Shown here in pieces: positions 53,399 through 63,600 of a stretch of DNA of 64,000 bases. The stretch comes from Krasilnikovia cinnamomea (GTDB lineage Bacteria; Actinomycetota; Actinomycetes; Mycobacteriales; Micromonosporaceae): contig NZ_SHKY01000001.1 in assembly GCF_004217545.1 (NCBI RefSeq), positions 5,704,001 through 5,768,000 of the forward strand. Reading direction: 5' to 3'. Under the pieces are notes generated by a model, which saw only the letters and a list, made by a program, of their open reading frames with translations, was not told the DNA's origin and ran no database searches. How positions within the stretch are numbered: position 1 is the stretch's first letter; every line of letters begins with the position of its first letter. Position numbers and translations under genes: made by a program.

Positions 53399-53437
53399 CC
53401 GGGCGCGGCGGGTTCCGCGCCGACCCCGGTGGCAGGA

Positions 53438-54703
53438 TCAGCCGACCCGCAGCGCACCCTCCGGCCGGACCGTGGCGGCCGACCAGACGTCCTCGGCGTC
53501 GAGGGCGCCCGGCGCGTACTTGCCCAACGCGCTGATCAGCAGGCGCAGCTCCAGCGCCAGGCAGTCGACCATCCGCAGCAGACCGGCGTCGGGATCCTCG
53601 TCCACGGCGAGCAGTCCGGCCCGGCCCAGGCCGACCGCCCGCGCCCCCAGGGCCAGGCATTTCGCGGCCCGGGCGCCCTCCCAGATCCGGCCGGACACCA
53701 GCAGGCAGCCGCTGTGGTGGCCGATCCGCCGCAGGCACTCGCCGAGCGGCAGACCCACCTGGTGCAGGAACGACGTCGGCGCCCAGCCGGTGCCGCCCTC
53801 GGCGCCGTCCACCGTGACGGCGTCCGCGCCGGCCTCCCACGCCACCGTCGCCGCCTCCCGCACGTCCCGGCCAGGGTGCAGCTTCACCCACACCCGGGCG
53901 CGCGGGAAGTTGTTGCGCATGAACCGGATCTGCTGGCGCAGGATCTCGTCCGTGAAGGTTCCCGGGGAGCTGCTGCGCAGCACCCGCCCGGCGCCGGGGC
54001 CGAACACCGGGTCGATCGCGTACAGGTCCTCGACGCGGGCGGCGGCGGACCCGTCGAGCACGGTCATGCCGCCCAGTCCCGGCTTGGCGCCCTGCCCGGT
54101 CTTCAGCTCGAACGCCAGCCGTCCCGTGTCGAGCAGCGGCTGCGCCGCCGGGTCGCTGTAGACCAGGTTCCACACCTCGCAGTCGGCGTCCTCGGTGCTC
54201 TGCTGCACGGCGAGGCCGCCGAGCCCGGCGGGCAGCGCCTCGGCGTACGCGGCGACCCGGTCCAGCAGCGAGCGCTGCGCGCCGCCCGAGCTGCGGTAGC
54301 CGCCCGCCGACACCACGTTCTCACCGATCACCATCGGGATGCCCAGCGCACCGGCCTGACGGCTGGCGGCCACGCCCAGATCGGCGCTGGCCACCTGGGT
54401 GGAGCCGAACGCGGAGAGGTAGACCGGCAGCGGGGCGGCGAACCCGCCGACCGTGGTGCGCAGGTCCACGTCCGGGTAGAGCGGCTCGCGTGCCAGCTCC
54501 ACCAGCTTCTCCAGCCGCTGCGGCATGAACACCGGCGGCACCAGCCGCATCGCGTCCAGCACGTCGTCGCTGCGCTCGGCGGGCTCCGAACCGTACAGTG
54601 TGCGGCCGTAGCCGGCGACGTCCGGGAAGACCGCGGCCGCGCCGCGCCGCGCCCGGTCCCGGACCTCGGCCTCCGGGAAGCGGGAGGTTTGCAGGGCGGT
54701 CAC
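53438..54703 (-). CDS. GltB-like FMN-dependent glutamate-synthase-domain protein
   Basis: The product has 421 residues from GTG 54703, overlapping the preceding gene by GTGA. It matches the FMN-binding/synthase domain of glutamate synthase: FELKTGQGAKPGLGG, VWVKLHPGRDV, TVDGAEGGTGWAPTSF and GRIWEGARAAKCLALGA for flavin phosphate binding. The glutaminase domain and the usual Fe-S Cys cluster are absent. In full enzymes this domain aminates 2-oxoglutarate to glutamate. It is the last gene of an operon with glutamate mutase, so it may provide glutamate or catalyse a related amination or redox step on the methylated acid (inference). An alpha-hydroxy-acid oxidase-like role is the alternative. Confidence 0.82.
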   Translation of the reverse strand: MTALQTSRFPEAEVRDRARRGAAAVFPDVAGYGRTLYGSEPAERSDDVLDAMRLVPPVFMPQRLEKLVELAREPLYPDVDLRTTVGGFAAPLPVYLSAFGSTQVASADLGVAASRQAGALGIPMVIGENVVSAGGYRSSGGAQRSLLDRVAAYAEALPAGLGGLAVQQSTEDADCEVWNLVYSDPAAQPLLDTGRLAFELKTGQGAKPGLGGMTVLDGSAAARVEDLYAIDPVFGPGAGRVLRSSSPGTFTDEILRQQIRFMRNNFPRARVWVKLHPGRDVREAATVAWEAGADAVTVDGAEGGTGWAPTSFLHQVGLPLGECLRRIGHHSGCLLVSGRIWEGARAAKCLALGARAVGLGRAGLLAVDEDPDAGLLRMVDCLALELRLLISALGKYAPGALDAEDVWSAATVRPEGALRVG

Positions 54704-55707
54704 GGCGACTTCACCCCGGGCAGCTTCGGGTACGCGTTGGCCTGCCAGACCGCGTCGAGGCCGGCCACATAGCGGGTGAACCGTTCCAGGCCCAGGCCGA
54801 ACCCGGCGCTGGCGGGGATGCCGTCGCGCGCCAACTGCAGGTACCAGCCGTACTTGGCGGGGTTCTCGCCGGTCTCCCGCATCCGGGTGACGATCCGGTC
54901 GTACGCGGATTCCCGCTCGCTGCCGCTACACAGCTCGCCGTAACCCTCGGGCGCGACGAGGTCGAAGTTCTGCAGCGTCCCCGGGCGGTCCGGGTCCTCC
55001 CGGTCGTAGAAGCCGCGGGAGCCCTTGGGATAGTCCTCGACGAAGAAGGGCCGGCTCGCCTTGCCGGACAGCTTCACCTCCGCCCGCCAGTCGATCTCGG
55101 CGTCCGGGCTCTGCGCGTGACCCATCCCGTGCAGCTCCGCCACGGCGTCGGCGTGCGTCCGGTGGCCGAACGGCGCGGTCAGCAGCTCGGTGAAGGCCCC
55201 GACGTCGCGGCCCAGCTCCTCCAGCTCGCCGGGCAGCTCGTCGACCACCCGCCGGACCGCGTGCCGGACCAGCCCCTCGGCGATCCGGGTTGCGTCGTCG
55301 CGTCCGGCGCCGGCCAGCTCGACGTCGATCTGGTGGAACTCCACCAGGTGCCGGCCGGTCGTGGCGGTCTCCGGCGGCTCCATTCGCACGTTCGGCGCCA
55401 CGTAGAAGATCCGGTCGAAGGCCAGCAGCGACGCCTGCTTGTACAGGATTGCGCTGGTCATCAGCTTGTACCGGTGGCCGTAGTAGTCGACGTCGATCGG
55501 CTTGGATCCCCGGCCGCCGGGGTCCGTCACGGGGCCGAGCAGCGGGGGCAGCAGCTCGGTGAAGCCCTCGCCGCGCAGGTACTCGCGCGCGGCGTCCAGG
55601 ATCCGATGCTGGACCCGCAGCACCGTACGGGTGACCGGGGAGGACAGGTGCTCCCGCGGCGAGGCGGGGAACCCGGCCGGGACCCCGGCGCCGGTGCATT
55701 CAGTCAT
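54700..55707 (-). CDS. Asparaginyl/aspartyl-tRNA-synthetase-like enzyme lacking anticodon domain
   Basis: The start is ATG 55707, overlapping the mutase gene by 8 bases, with GCGGAG upstream; the frame is open further 5' but without family-like sequence. The product has 335 residues. It is a class II aminoacyl-tRNA-synthetase catalytic core of the AsnRS/AspRS type: YKLMTSAILYKQ, motif 2 around NVRMEPPE..HLVEFHQID, GELCSGSERES and motif 3 FGLGLERFTRY. The N-terminal anticodon-binding OB-fold is missing. An archaeal paralogue of this shape (AS-AR) makes asparagine from aspartate. Between glutamate mutase and GltB-like genes, amidation of 3-methylaspartate to 3-methylasparagine is a plausible role (inference); aminoacyl-adenylate or carrier transfer is an alternative. 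Confidence 0.85.
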   Translation of the reverse strand: MTECTGAGVPAGFPASPREHLSSPVTRTVLRVQHRILDAAREYLRGEGFTELLPPLLGPVTDPGGRGSKPIDVDYYGHRYKLMTSAILYKQASLLAFDRIFYVAPNVRMEPPETATTGRHLVEFHQIDVELAGAGRDDATRIAEGLVRHAVRRVVDELPGELEELGRDVGAFTELLTAPFGHRTHADAVAELHGMGHAQSPDAEIDWRAEVKLSGKASRPFFVEDYPKGSRGFYDREDPDRPGTLQNFDLVAPEGYGELCSGSERESAYDRIVTRMRETGENPAKYGWYLQLARDGIPASAGFGLGLERFTRYVAGLDAVWQANAYPKLPGVKSP

Positions 55708-57103
55708 CGTGCTCCGCCATCTCTCCTCCGTCCGCGCACCGCACCCGGTCGTGGGCCGGGAGGTGCGCCGCCGCCGGCCGCCCAAGCGCGGCACGGTCGT
55801 ACTTGCTCTCCACATGCGACAGGGCGCCGAGCAGGTCCGCCGCGGTGACGCGGCGCGGCCGGGACGCCCCGACCACGTGGCCGATCGGCATCGCCCCGAT
55901 CTCCGCCCAGCGCAGCCGGCCGGCGGAGTCGATGTAGCTGCGGCTACGCCCGGCGTTGTCCGGGTGCAGGCAGTACGGCACGTCGAGGTAGCCGCGGTCG
56001 AACGCGCGGACCAGCGCCCGCCCCAGGTCGGCGTCGAGCTCCAGTACGGCCTGCACCAGCGCCCGGGCCTCCGCGTACACGCCGGTGTCGCCGACCGGCC
56101 CGCCGCCGCGTGGCTCGCCGGCCGCCGTCGCCGCGGCCAGTTCCAGCGCCGCGACGTTCTCGGCGATGGTGGGTATCCGGTGCGCCTCGGCCTCGGTCTT
56201 GACGATCAGCCGCTCGGCGCCGCACCGTACGGCCAGCCGCGCCGCCGCCACGAGCAGATCCCGGGCGCCGGCCGGCGTCCGCGGGTACAACCCCATGTAG
56301 GTGTAGATGACGACGTGCCGGTCGGTGTCCGGCAGCAGTTCGGCGGCGAGCCGCTGCAACGCTCGTACCGCCTCGGCGTCCTGCTCCGGGTCGGTCTGCT
56401 GGGCGTAGCTCAGGGAGATGCTGCGCACCCCGTGCTGGCGGAAGAACATCGCCTCCAGCACGCTGATCGCGACCAGCAGGCCCGGCGGGCAGAGCTGGCC
56501 CATCATGCAGCCACCGAACGTCTCCAGGTGCGGTTCGGCGCCGGTCTGCGCCAGCGTGGCCAGCAGCTCGCAGCACTGCACCCAGTTCGCCACGGACTCG
56601 CGCAGCGGCGTGCGGCTGTACGGCAGGCAGTAGGAGACCGGTCCGCCCTCGGTGGCGTCGAGCCCGGCGGCCACCAGGGCGGCGAAGATCTGCTGCGGGG
56701 TGGCGGAGCCGTGCCGCACCTGGACGGGGAACGAGTCGTCCTGTACGCCGTGCAGCACCGCCCGGGTGACGGCCGTGTCGTGCCCGACGATCGGGTAGCC
56801 GTTGAGGTCGATGCCGTCGGCGAGGGCGCGCCGGGCGGCGGCGTGGTTGCCGACCCGGGTGTAGCTGTCGATGGTGATCGTGCCGACCGTGGTGGCGTCG
56901 GCCCGGCGCGTGGCGAGCAGACCCTCGCGCATCAGGCGGGGGCTGCCCATGCCCATGCGTGGTTGGACCACGAGCCGGCCGGCGGCCTTGGCCCGCGCCA
57001 CGAAGGCACCGAAGCCCCGGCCGATGCCGGACAGGTCACCGGCGCCGGCAGCCGGGCCGGTGGCGCACGGCGGGCCGCCCGCGCCGAGCGTGTCGAGGGT
57101 CAT
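55700..57103 (-). CDS. mutE/glmE-like: Glutamate (methylaspartate) mutase, large subunit E
   Basis: The product has 467 residues from ATG 57103, overlapping the small-subunit gene (ATGA). It matches the epsilon subunit of coenzyme-B12 glutamate mutase, which forms a TIM barrel and rearranges L-glutamate to (2S,3S)-3-methylaspartate. Conserved segments include VVQPRMGMG and VRHGSATP, carrying two of the substrate-clamping arginines known from the clostridial enzyme, plus TIDSYTRVG, GYPIVGHD and ETFGGCMMGQLCPPGLL. The length fits the family. In actinomycetes these genes usually sit in antibiotic clusters that incorporate 3-methylaspartate or derivatives, which fits the NRPS upstream. Confidence 0.93.
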   Translation of the reverse strand: MTLDTLGAGGPPCATGPAAGAGDLSGIGRGFGAFVARAKAAGRLVVQPRMGMGSPRLMREGLLATRRADATTVGTITIDSYTRVGNHAAARRALADGIDLNGYPIVGHDTAVTRAVLHGVQDDSFPVQVRHGSATPQQIFAALVAAGLDATEGGPVSYCLPYSRTPLRESVANWVQCCELLATLAQTGAEPHLETFGGCMMGQLCPPGLLVAISVLEAMFFRQHGVRSISLSYAQQTDPEQDAEAVRALQRLAAELLPDTDRHVVIYTYMGLYPRTPAGARDLLVAAARLAVRCGAERLIVKTEAEAHRIPTIAENVAALELAAATAAGEPRGGGPVGDTGVYAEARALVQAVLELDADLGRALVRAFDRGYLDVPYCLHPDNAGRSRSYIDSAGRLRWAEIGAMPIGHVVGASRPRRVTAADLLGALSHVESKYDRAALGRPAAAHLPAHDRVRCADGGEMAEHDD

Positions 57104-57549
57104 GCCGCCGCCCGCGCCGGCAACTCCCGCACGTACGAACGGAACAGCTCGACGCCGCCGTCGTCGGCGAAGACCGCGTCGAAGCCGGCCCGCAGCAGCG
57201 CCGCCGGGTGGTCCGCGTCGGCGGCGCCGCCGATGCCCAGCTTGCCGCCGATCACGATCGGCACCGTCGCCAGCTCCGGGCGGCTGCGCAGCAGCGGAAT
57301 GACCCGCATCCCGTCGTTGTAGCCGTGCCCGTTGACGCTGCTGATGACGATGAGGTCAGGCGGCGGCGACAGGCACTCCGCCACCAGGACCTGGTCGGGC
57401 ACGCAGGCGCCCAGATTCGTCACGAGGTATCCCAGCTCCTCCAGCACCAGCTGGAGAAACACGAGGTTCCAGGTGTGCGAGTCGGACTCCGTGCTGGTGA
57501 GGACGACGTGGCGGCGCCGGTCCGGAGCGACGGCCGGACCTGCGGACAT
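57100..57549 (-). CDS. mutS/glmS-like: Glutamate mutase, small cobalamin-binding subunit S
   Basis: The product has 149 residues from ATG 57549, with AGAGGAG at 57556-57562. It has the B12-binding fold: D23-S-H25 begins the DxHxxG motif, with His25 as the lower cobalt ligand, though the final Gly is Asn (DSHTWN). It continues with NLGACVPDQ, LIVISSVNGHG and IVIGGKLGIGG. It partners the E subunit encoded directly downstream to form holo-glutamate mutase. It is the first metabolic gene behind the NRPS, after a 122-base gap that holds an inverted repeat, and heads a four-gene overlapping series. Confidence 0.92.
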   Translation of the reverse strand: MSAGPAVAPDRRRHVVLTSTESDSHTWNLVFLQLVLEELGYLVTNLGACVPDQVLVAECLSPPPDLIVISSVNGHGYNDGMRVIPLLRSRPELATVPIVIGGKLGIGGAADADHPAALLRAGFDAVFADDGGVELFRSYVRELPARAAA

Positions 57550-57611
57550 GGCACGCTCCTCTGTGGACGATACGGCGGGGTACCCGTCGAGGGTAGGGGT
57601 GGTGGGTGAGT

Positions 57612-57660
57612 GCCGGGCGGCAGCAAGTGCGGCAGTCGACAGGCAGTTGCGCCGCCCGGC
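57612..57660. repeat. Inverted repeat between NRPS and mutase genes
   Basis: The arms GCCGGGCGGC (57612-57621) and GCCGCCCGGC (57651-57660) are perfectly complementary with a 29-base spacer. They lie just after the NRPS stop and before the small-subunit gene. This could be a partial terminator or an mRNA-processing stem; it does not resemble a cobalamin riboswitch. Confidence 0.45.
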
Positions 57661-57671
57661 GGGCCGGCCGG

Positions 57672-60600
57672 CTAGGGCTGGTCGGCCAGGTGCGCGGCGA
57701 TCACCGCCCCGATCCGGGCGATCGGCGCGCGCCGGGTCAGTTCGCCGTGCCGGGCGGCCACCTGGTGGACCAGGAGCCGGCCCCCCACGTACGGGCGCCA
57801 CGTGTCGGGCGTCGGTGCGTCCGGCCGCCGGCCCTCGGTGGCCTGGAAGAAGAGCACGTCACCGTCGAACCGGCCGGGGCGGTACCCGGTGGCCAGCGCC
57901 CCGTTGCCGGCGAAGACCGCCGGCAGCCCGTCCAGCGTCGCCGCGGGAAGCCCGGCCAGCGGGCCGCCGTCGGCCCGGACCCTACGGACGAACTCGGCGT
58001 GATCCAGCGGCGCGTCGTCGGGCAGGTCGGTCAGGTCGTGGCCGAGCGAGACGAGCAGCGCGGCGAGCGTGTCCCGATCCGCCGGGGCGGTACCGGGCGA
58101 CGCGGCGCCGGCCGGCGGGTAGCCGTCCAGCAGGGCCAGCAGCCCCACCGTTTCGCCGTGTTCGCGCAGCGCGACCGCGACCGCGTGCGCCACCTGCGCG
58201 CCGAACGACCAGCCGAGCAGGTGGTACGGGCCGTGGGGGCGCTGCTGGCGGATCCGCTCGACGGTGTCCTTGACCAGTTCCTCCATGGTGCCCGGCTGGC
58301 GGTCCGGCGCGGTGAGCCCGCGCGACTGCAGGCCGTACACGCCCCGGGCCGGGTCGATCCGGGCGAGCAGCCCGGCGTACACCCAGCCGATGCCCACCGC
58401 GGGCGGCAGGCAGAAGACCGGTGCCCGGTCGCCGTCGGCGCGCAGCGGGATCAGCGGGGCCAGGTCGTCGCGGTCCACACCGGAGCGGCCGGCGCTCGCC
58501 GCACCGTCCAGCCTGGCCGCCAATCCGGCCACCGTCGGCGTCTCGAACAGCGCCCGGATGCCCAGGTCCACGCCGAGCTCCCGCCGGATCAGGCTGATCA
58601 ACCGGGCGGACAGCAGCGAGTGCCCGCCGAGATCGAAGAAGCTGTCGTCGACGGAGACCTCGTCCACCGCCAGCACCTCGGCGAACAGCCCACGCAGCAG
58701 CCGTTCCCGGGCGGTGCGCGGCTCCCGGACCACCCGGGGCGGGCGGGGCGGCGCCGGGAGCGCTGCGACGTCCAGCTTGCCGTGCGCGGTCAGCGGCAGC
58801 GCGTCCACGACCACCAGATGCGTGGGGATCGTGTGGGCGGGCAGGAACGCGGCGGCATGCGCGCGGACCGCGGCGAGGTCGAGCCCCCCGTCCGTGCCGC
58901 CGTCGCCGCCGGCGTCGACGAGGTAGCCGACCAGGTGGTCGCCGCGGACCACCGTCGCCGCCTGCCGTACGCCCGGGCAGCCGCCGAGCACCGCGTCGAC
59001 CTCGCCCAGCTCGATCCGTACGCCGCGGATCTTGACCTGGTCGTCGACCCGGCCGATGAACTCCAGCCGGCCCCGGCGCCAGCGGACCATGTCGCCGGTG
59101 CGGTACATCCGCTGGCCGGGGGCGCCGAACGGGTCGGCGGTGAACCGCGTCGCGGTCAGCCCCGGCCGGCCCAGATAGCCGCGGGCCAGGCCGTCGCCGG
59201 CCAGGTACAGCTCACCGGGCACCCCCTCCGGCACCGGGGCGAGGTACCGGTCCAGGACGTACGCGCGGGTGTTCGGCACCGGGACGCCGATGTCGGGCAG
59301 CGCGTCACCGGTCGGTGCCACGTCGGCGCCGGTGGCCATCACGCTGCACTCGGTCGGCCCGTACCCGTTGATCAGGCGGAATCCCAGGTCTCGTGGGGGA
59401 CGGCGGCGCAGCCGGTCGCCGCCGGCGATCACCGTGCGCAGGGCGGCCCGGCGCAGCGCCGGCTCGTCCAGCATCGTCTCCAGCCGGGGCGTGGGCAGGA
59501 ACGCGGTGGTGATCCCGGTGTCGACGAGCCACTCGGCGAGCCGGCCCGTGTCGGTCAGCGCGGCCCCCGGCGGCAGGTGCACCGAGGCGCCGGCCGACAG
59601 GTGCGGCCACACCTCGAACACCGCCGCGTCGAAGCCGAGCGCGGCGACCTGGCTGGCCCGGTCCTGCGGGCCCACCGCGTACGCGCGACGGAACCACGCG
59701 CACAGGTGCGCGAGCCCGGTGTGGTCGATGACCACGCCCTTCGGCGCGCCGGTCGAGCCGGAGGTGTAGATGACGTACGCGGCGTCCCGCGGATGCGGCC
59801 GGCTCGCCGGTGGATCGGCCGGCCGGGCCGCGATGTCCGCCGCCTCCCGGTCCAGCCGGATCACCACCGGCGCCACGTCCACGCCGGCCGCCCCGGCGAA
59901 CGGTACGTCGGTGCGGGTCAGCACGACCGCGACCGCCGCGTCCCGGCACATGTAGGCCAGCCGGCCGGCCGGATAGTCGGGGTCGAGCGGCAGGTACGCC
60001 GCCCCGGCGCGCAGCGCCGCGAGTTGCGCGACCACCTGGTCGAGTCCGCGCGGCAGGCAGACGCCGACCAGGTCGCCGCGGCGCACGCCGGCGTCGGCGA
60101 GCCGCCCGGCCAGCTGGTTGGCGCGTTCGTCGAGGTCCCGGTAGCGCAGCAGGCCGTCCGGACCGGCGACGGCGACCCGGTCCGGTTCGGCGTCGGCGTG
60201 CGCGGCGACCAGGCTCGGCACGTCCCGCCACGGGCCGAGGTCCGCGGCCGTGTCGGTGCGGCGGACCAGCAGGTCGTGCCGCTCCGCCGGGGTGAGCAGG
60301 TCGAGGCGGCCGATCGGGGCGTCCGGGTCGGCGACCGCGGCGGCCAGCAACCGGACCAGCCGGTCGACGATGCCGCGGACGGACGGCGCGTCGAAGACGT
60401 CGGTGCGGAACGTGAGCCCGCCGCCGATGCCCTCCGGCCGGCCGGGGACCATCTCGTGCAGCGACAGCGCCAGGTCGAACGTGGAGGTGCGCACACCCAC
60501 CGGCACGCCGGAGACCGCCAGGCCGGGCATGCGCGGGTCGCTGTCCTCGTTGTTCTGCAACGCCAGCATCACCTGGAACAGCGGGTGCCGGGCCAGCGAG

Positions 60601-63600
60601 CGGGCCGGGTTCAGCTCCTGCACCAGGCGTTCGAACGGCACGTCCTGATGCGCGTACGCGCCCAGCGACGTCTCCCGGACCCGCTCGAGCAGGTCGCGGA
60701 AGGTGGGGTTGCCGGCGGTGTCGACGCGCAGGACGAGGGTGTTGACGAAGAATCCGACGAGGTGGTCGAGGGCTTCGTCGTCGCGTCCGGCGACCGGGGT
60801 GCCGATCGGGATGTCGTGGCCGGCGCCGAGCCGGCTCAGCAGCGCCGCGAACGCCGCCTGGAGCGCCATGAACAGCGTCGTCCGGCTCTGCCGGGCCAGC
60901 GCCAGCAGACCGCCGTGCAGTGCCGCGTCGATCGTCACGGGCACCGAGTCGCCCCGGTTGTCGGCGACCGGCGGGCGCGGCCGGTCGAACGGCAACGCCA
61001 GCTCGTGGGGAAGCCCGGCCAGCCGCTCCCGCCAGTACCCCACCTGAGCCTCCAACGGCGACTCCGGGCCGCCCGCGGCCGGCGCGGCCCCGTCGCCGAG
61101 CACCTCCTGGCGCCACAGGGTGTAGTGCCGGTACTGCACCGGCAGCGGCGCCCAGTCCGGCGCCTCACCGGCGAGCCGGGCGGTGTACGCGGTCGCCAGG
61201 TCTGCGGTGAGCCGCCCCATCGACCAGCCGTCGGTGGCGATGTGGTGCATCACCAGCAGCAGCACGTGGTCACCGCCGGGCAGCGCGAGCAGTTCCGGCC
61301 GCAACGGCAGGTCCACGGTGAGATCGAAGACCGCTGCCGCGGCCCCCTCCAGCGCGGTTGCCAGCGAACCGTCGCCGGAAAGCCCCGCGGGCGCGTCGTC
61401 GCCGACCCGCCGGACCGGCAGCGGCAACGGCGTCCCGGCGGCCGGGGCGGGCAGCACCCGCTGGTACGGGTGGCCCTCCACCTCCGGGTACACGGTGCGC
61501 AGCACCTCGTGCCGGGCGACGACGTCGCCGAGCGCCCGGGCCAGCGCGTCCGTGTCGAGCGTGCCGGCCAGGCGCAGCGCGCAGGTGAGCGCGTACCCGC
61601 CGGTGCGCACGTCCATCTGGTTGAGGAACCAGAGCCGGCGCTGGGCGGGTGACAGCCCGACCCGCTCCGGCAACGGCATCGCCCGCAGCGGGGCGCGCGC
61701 CGGCCGGCCGGCGTCGACCGCGTCGGCGAGCCCGGCGACCGTCGGCGTGCGGAACAGCTCCCGCACGCTCAGCTCGACGCCGAGCGCGCCGCGCACCCGG
61801 CTGATCAGCCGCGTGCCGAGCAGCGAGTGCCCGCCGAGGTCGAAGAAGTCGTCGTCGATGCCGACCCGGTCCACGCCGAGCAGGCTGGCGAAGATGTCGC
61901 AGAGGATCTCCTGCACCGGGCCGCGCGGCGCCCGGTAGGCGGCTTCGGCGGTGACCGGTTCGGGGGCGGGCAGCGCGCGCCGGTCCACCTTGCCGTTCGG
62001 GGCCAGCGGCAGCGCGGGCAGCCGCAGCACCACCCGGGGCACCATGTACGCGGGCAGCTGGGCGGCCAGGTGCCGGCGTACCTCGGCCGGATCGGCGTCG
62101 CCCACGATGTACCCGACGAGTGACGGGCCACCGGCGTCGGCGTGGAGGGTCACCACGGCCTGGACCACCCCTGGACATCCGGCGGCGACCGCGGCCACCT
62201 CGCCGAGCTCCAGCCGCTGCCCGCGGATCTTGACCTGGTCGTCGGCGCGTCCCAGGTACTCCAGCCGGCCGTCGCCGGTCCACCGGACCAGGTCGCCGGT
62301 GCGGTACATGCGCTGCCCCGGTGCGCCGTACGGATCGGCGACGAACCGCTGCGCGGTGAGCCCGGGCCGGTGCAGGTAGCCGTCGGCGAGCTGGTCGCCG
62401 GAGAGGTACAGCTCGCCGGGGGCGCCGGGCGGCACCGGGGCGAGCCGGGCGTCGAGCACGTGCGCCCGGGTGTTCCACACCGGACGCCCGATCGGGACGG
62501 TGCGGGCCGCCGCGAGGTGCGCCGCGTACGGCTGGTGCGTCGCCTCGACCGCCACCTCGGTGGGCCCGTAGAAGTTGGACAGCCGGGCCGGCAGCGCGGC
62601 GGTGAACCGGCCGGCCAACTCGGGGGTGAGCGCCTCGCCGCCGCAGAAGACCTGCCGCAGCGGGCTGTCGGTGCCGGCGGCCGGCTCGGCCAGGAACGCC
62701 TCCAGCATCGCCGGCACGAAGTGCGCGACGGTGACCCGGGCGGTGCGGATCAGCGCGGCGAGGTAGGCCGGGTCGCGGTGCCCGTCCGGCCGGGCCAGCA
62801 CCAGCGTCGCGCCGGCGATCAGCGGCCAGAAGAACTCCCAGACCGAGACGTCGAAGCTGGACGAGGTCTTCTGCAGCACCCGGTCGTCGCCGCCGAGCGG
62901 GTAGTCGTGCTGCATCCAGAGCAGGTGGGTGACGATCGCCGCGTGCGAGGTCAGCACGCCCTTCGGCCGGCCGGTCGACCCGGACGTGTAGATCATGTAC
63001 GCCGGATGCCGCCCGGACACCGCCGGCAGCGGGCCGTCACCGCCCGGAACCAGGCCGGCCAGCACCGACGGCGTCAGCACCAGCGCCGGCCGCGCGTCGG
63101 CGAGCATGAACGCGATCCGGTCGGCCGGGTACGTCGGGTCCACCGGCAGGTACGCCGCACCGGCCCGGTGCACCGCGTGCACCGCGACGATCAGCTCCAC
63201 CGAGCGGGGCAGCTGGACCGCGACCAGGTCGGCCGGGCGTACCCCGCGCCCGCGCAACGCCCGGGCCAGCGCCTCCACCCGGGCGTCCAGCTCCGCGTAG
63301 CTGATCTCCTCGTCCTCGTACCGGACCGCGACCGCGGACGGGGTGCGGGCCACCTGGGCGGCGAAGAGCTCCGGCAGCGTGGTGTCCGGCACCGGCACCC
63401 GGGTCGCGTTCCACCGCGCCATCCGGTCCCGGTCGGCGGGGGAGAGCAGGTCGATCGCGTCGATCGGAGCGTCCGGGTCGTCGGTCACCGCGTCGAGCAG
63501 CCGGATCAGCCGGTCCACGATGGACTCGGCGGTGGCCCGGTCGAACAGGTCGCCGGCGAACGACAGCGAGCCGGTGACGCCGTCCCCCTCGGCCAGGGAC

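Noticed and set aside
57550..57671. Cobalamin riboswitch before the B12-dependent mutase genes
   Set aside because: The gap is too short, and no B12-box-like sequence was seen on the - strand; only a 10-bp inverted repeat.
57606..61652. Open frame of 1348 residues on the + strand opposite the right-edge NRPS
   Set aside because: Composition is shadow-like (Arg/Gly/Val/Gln-rich). The - strand encodes clear A, T, C and TE motifs throughout.
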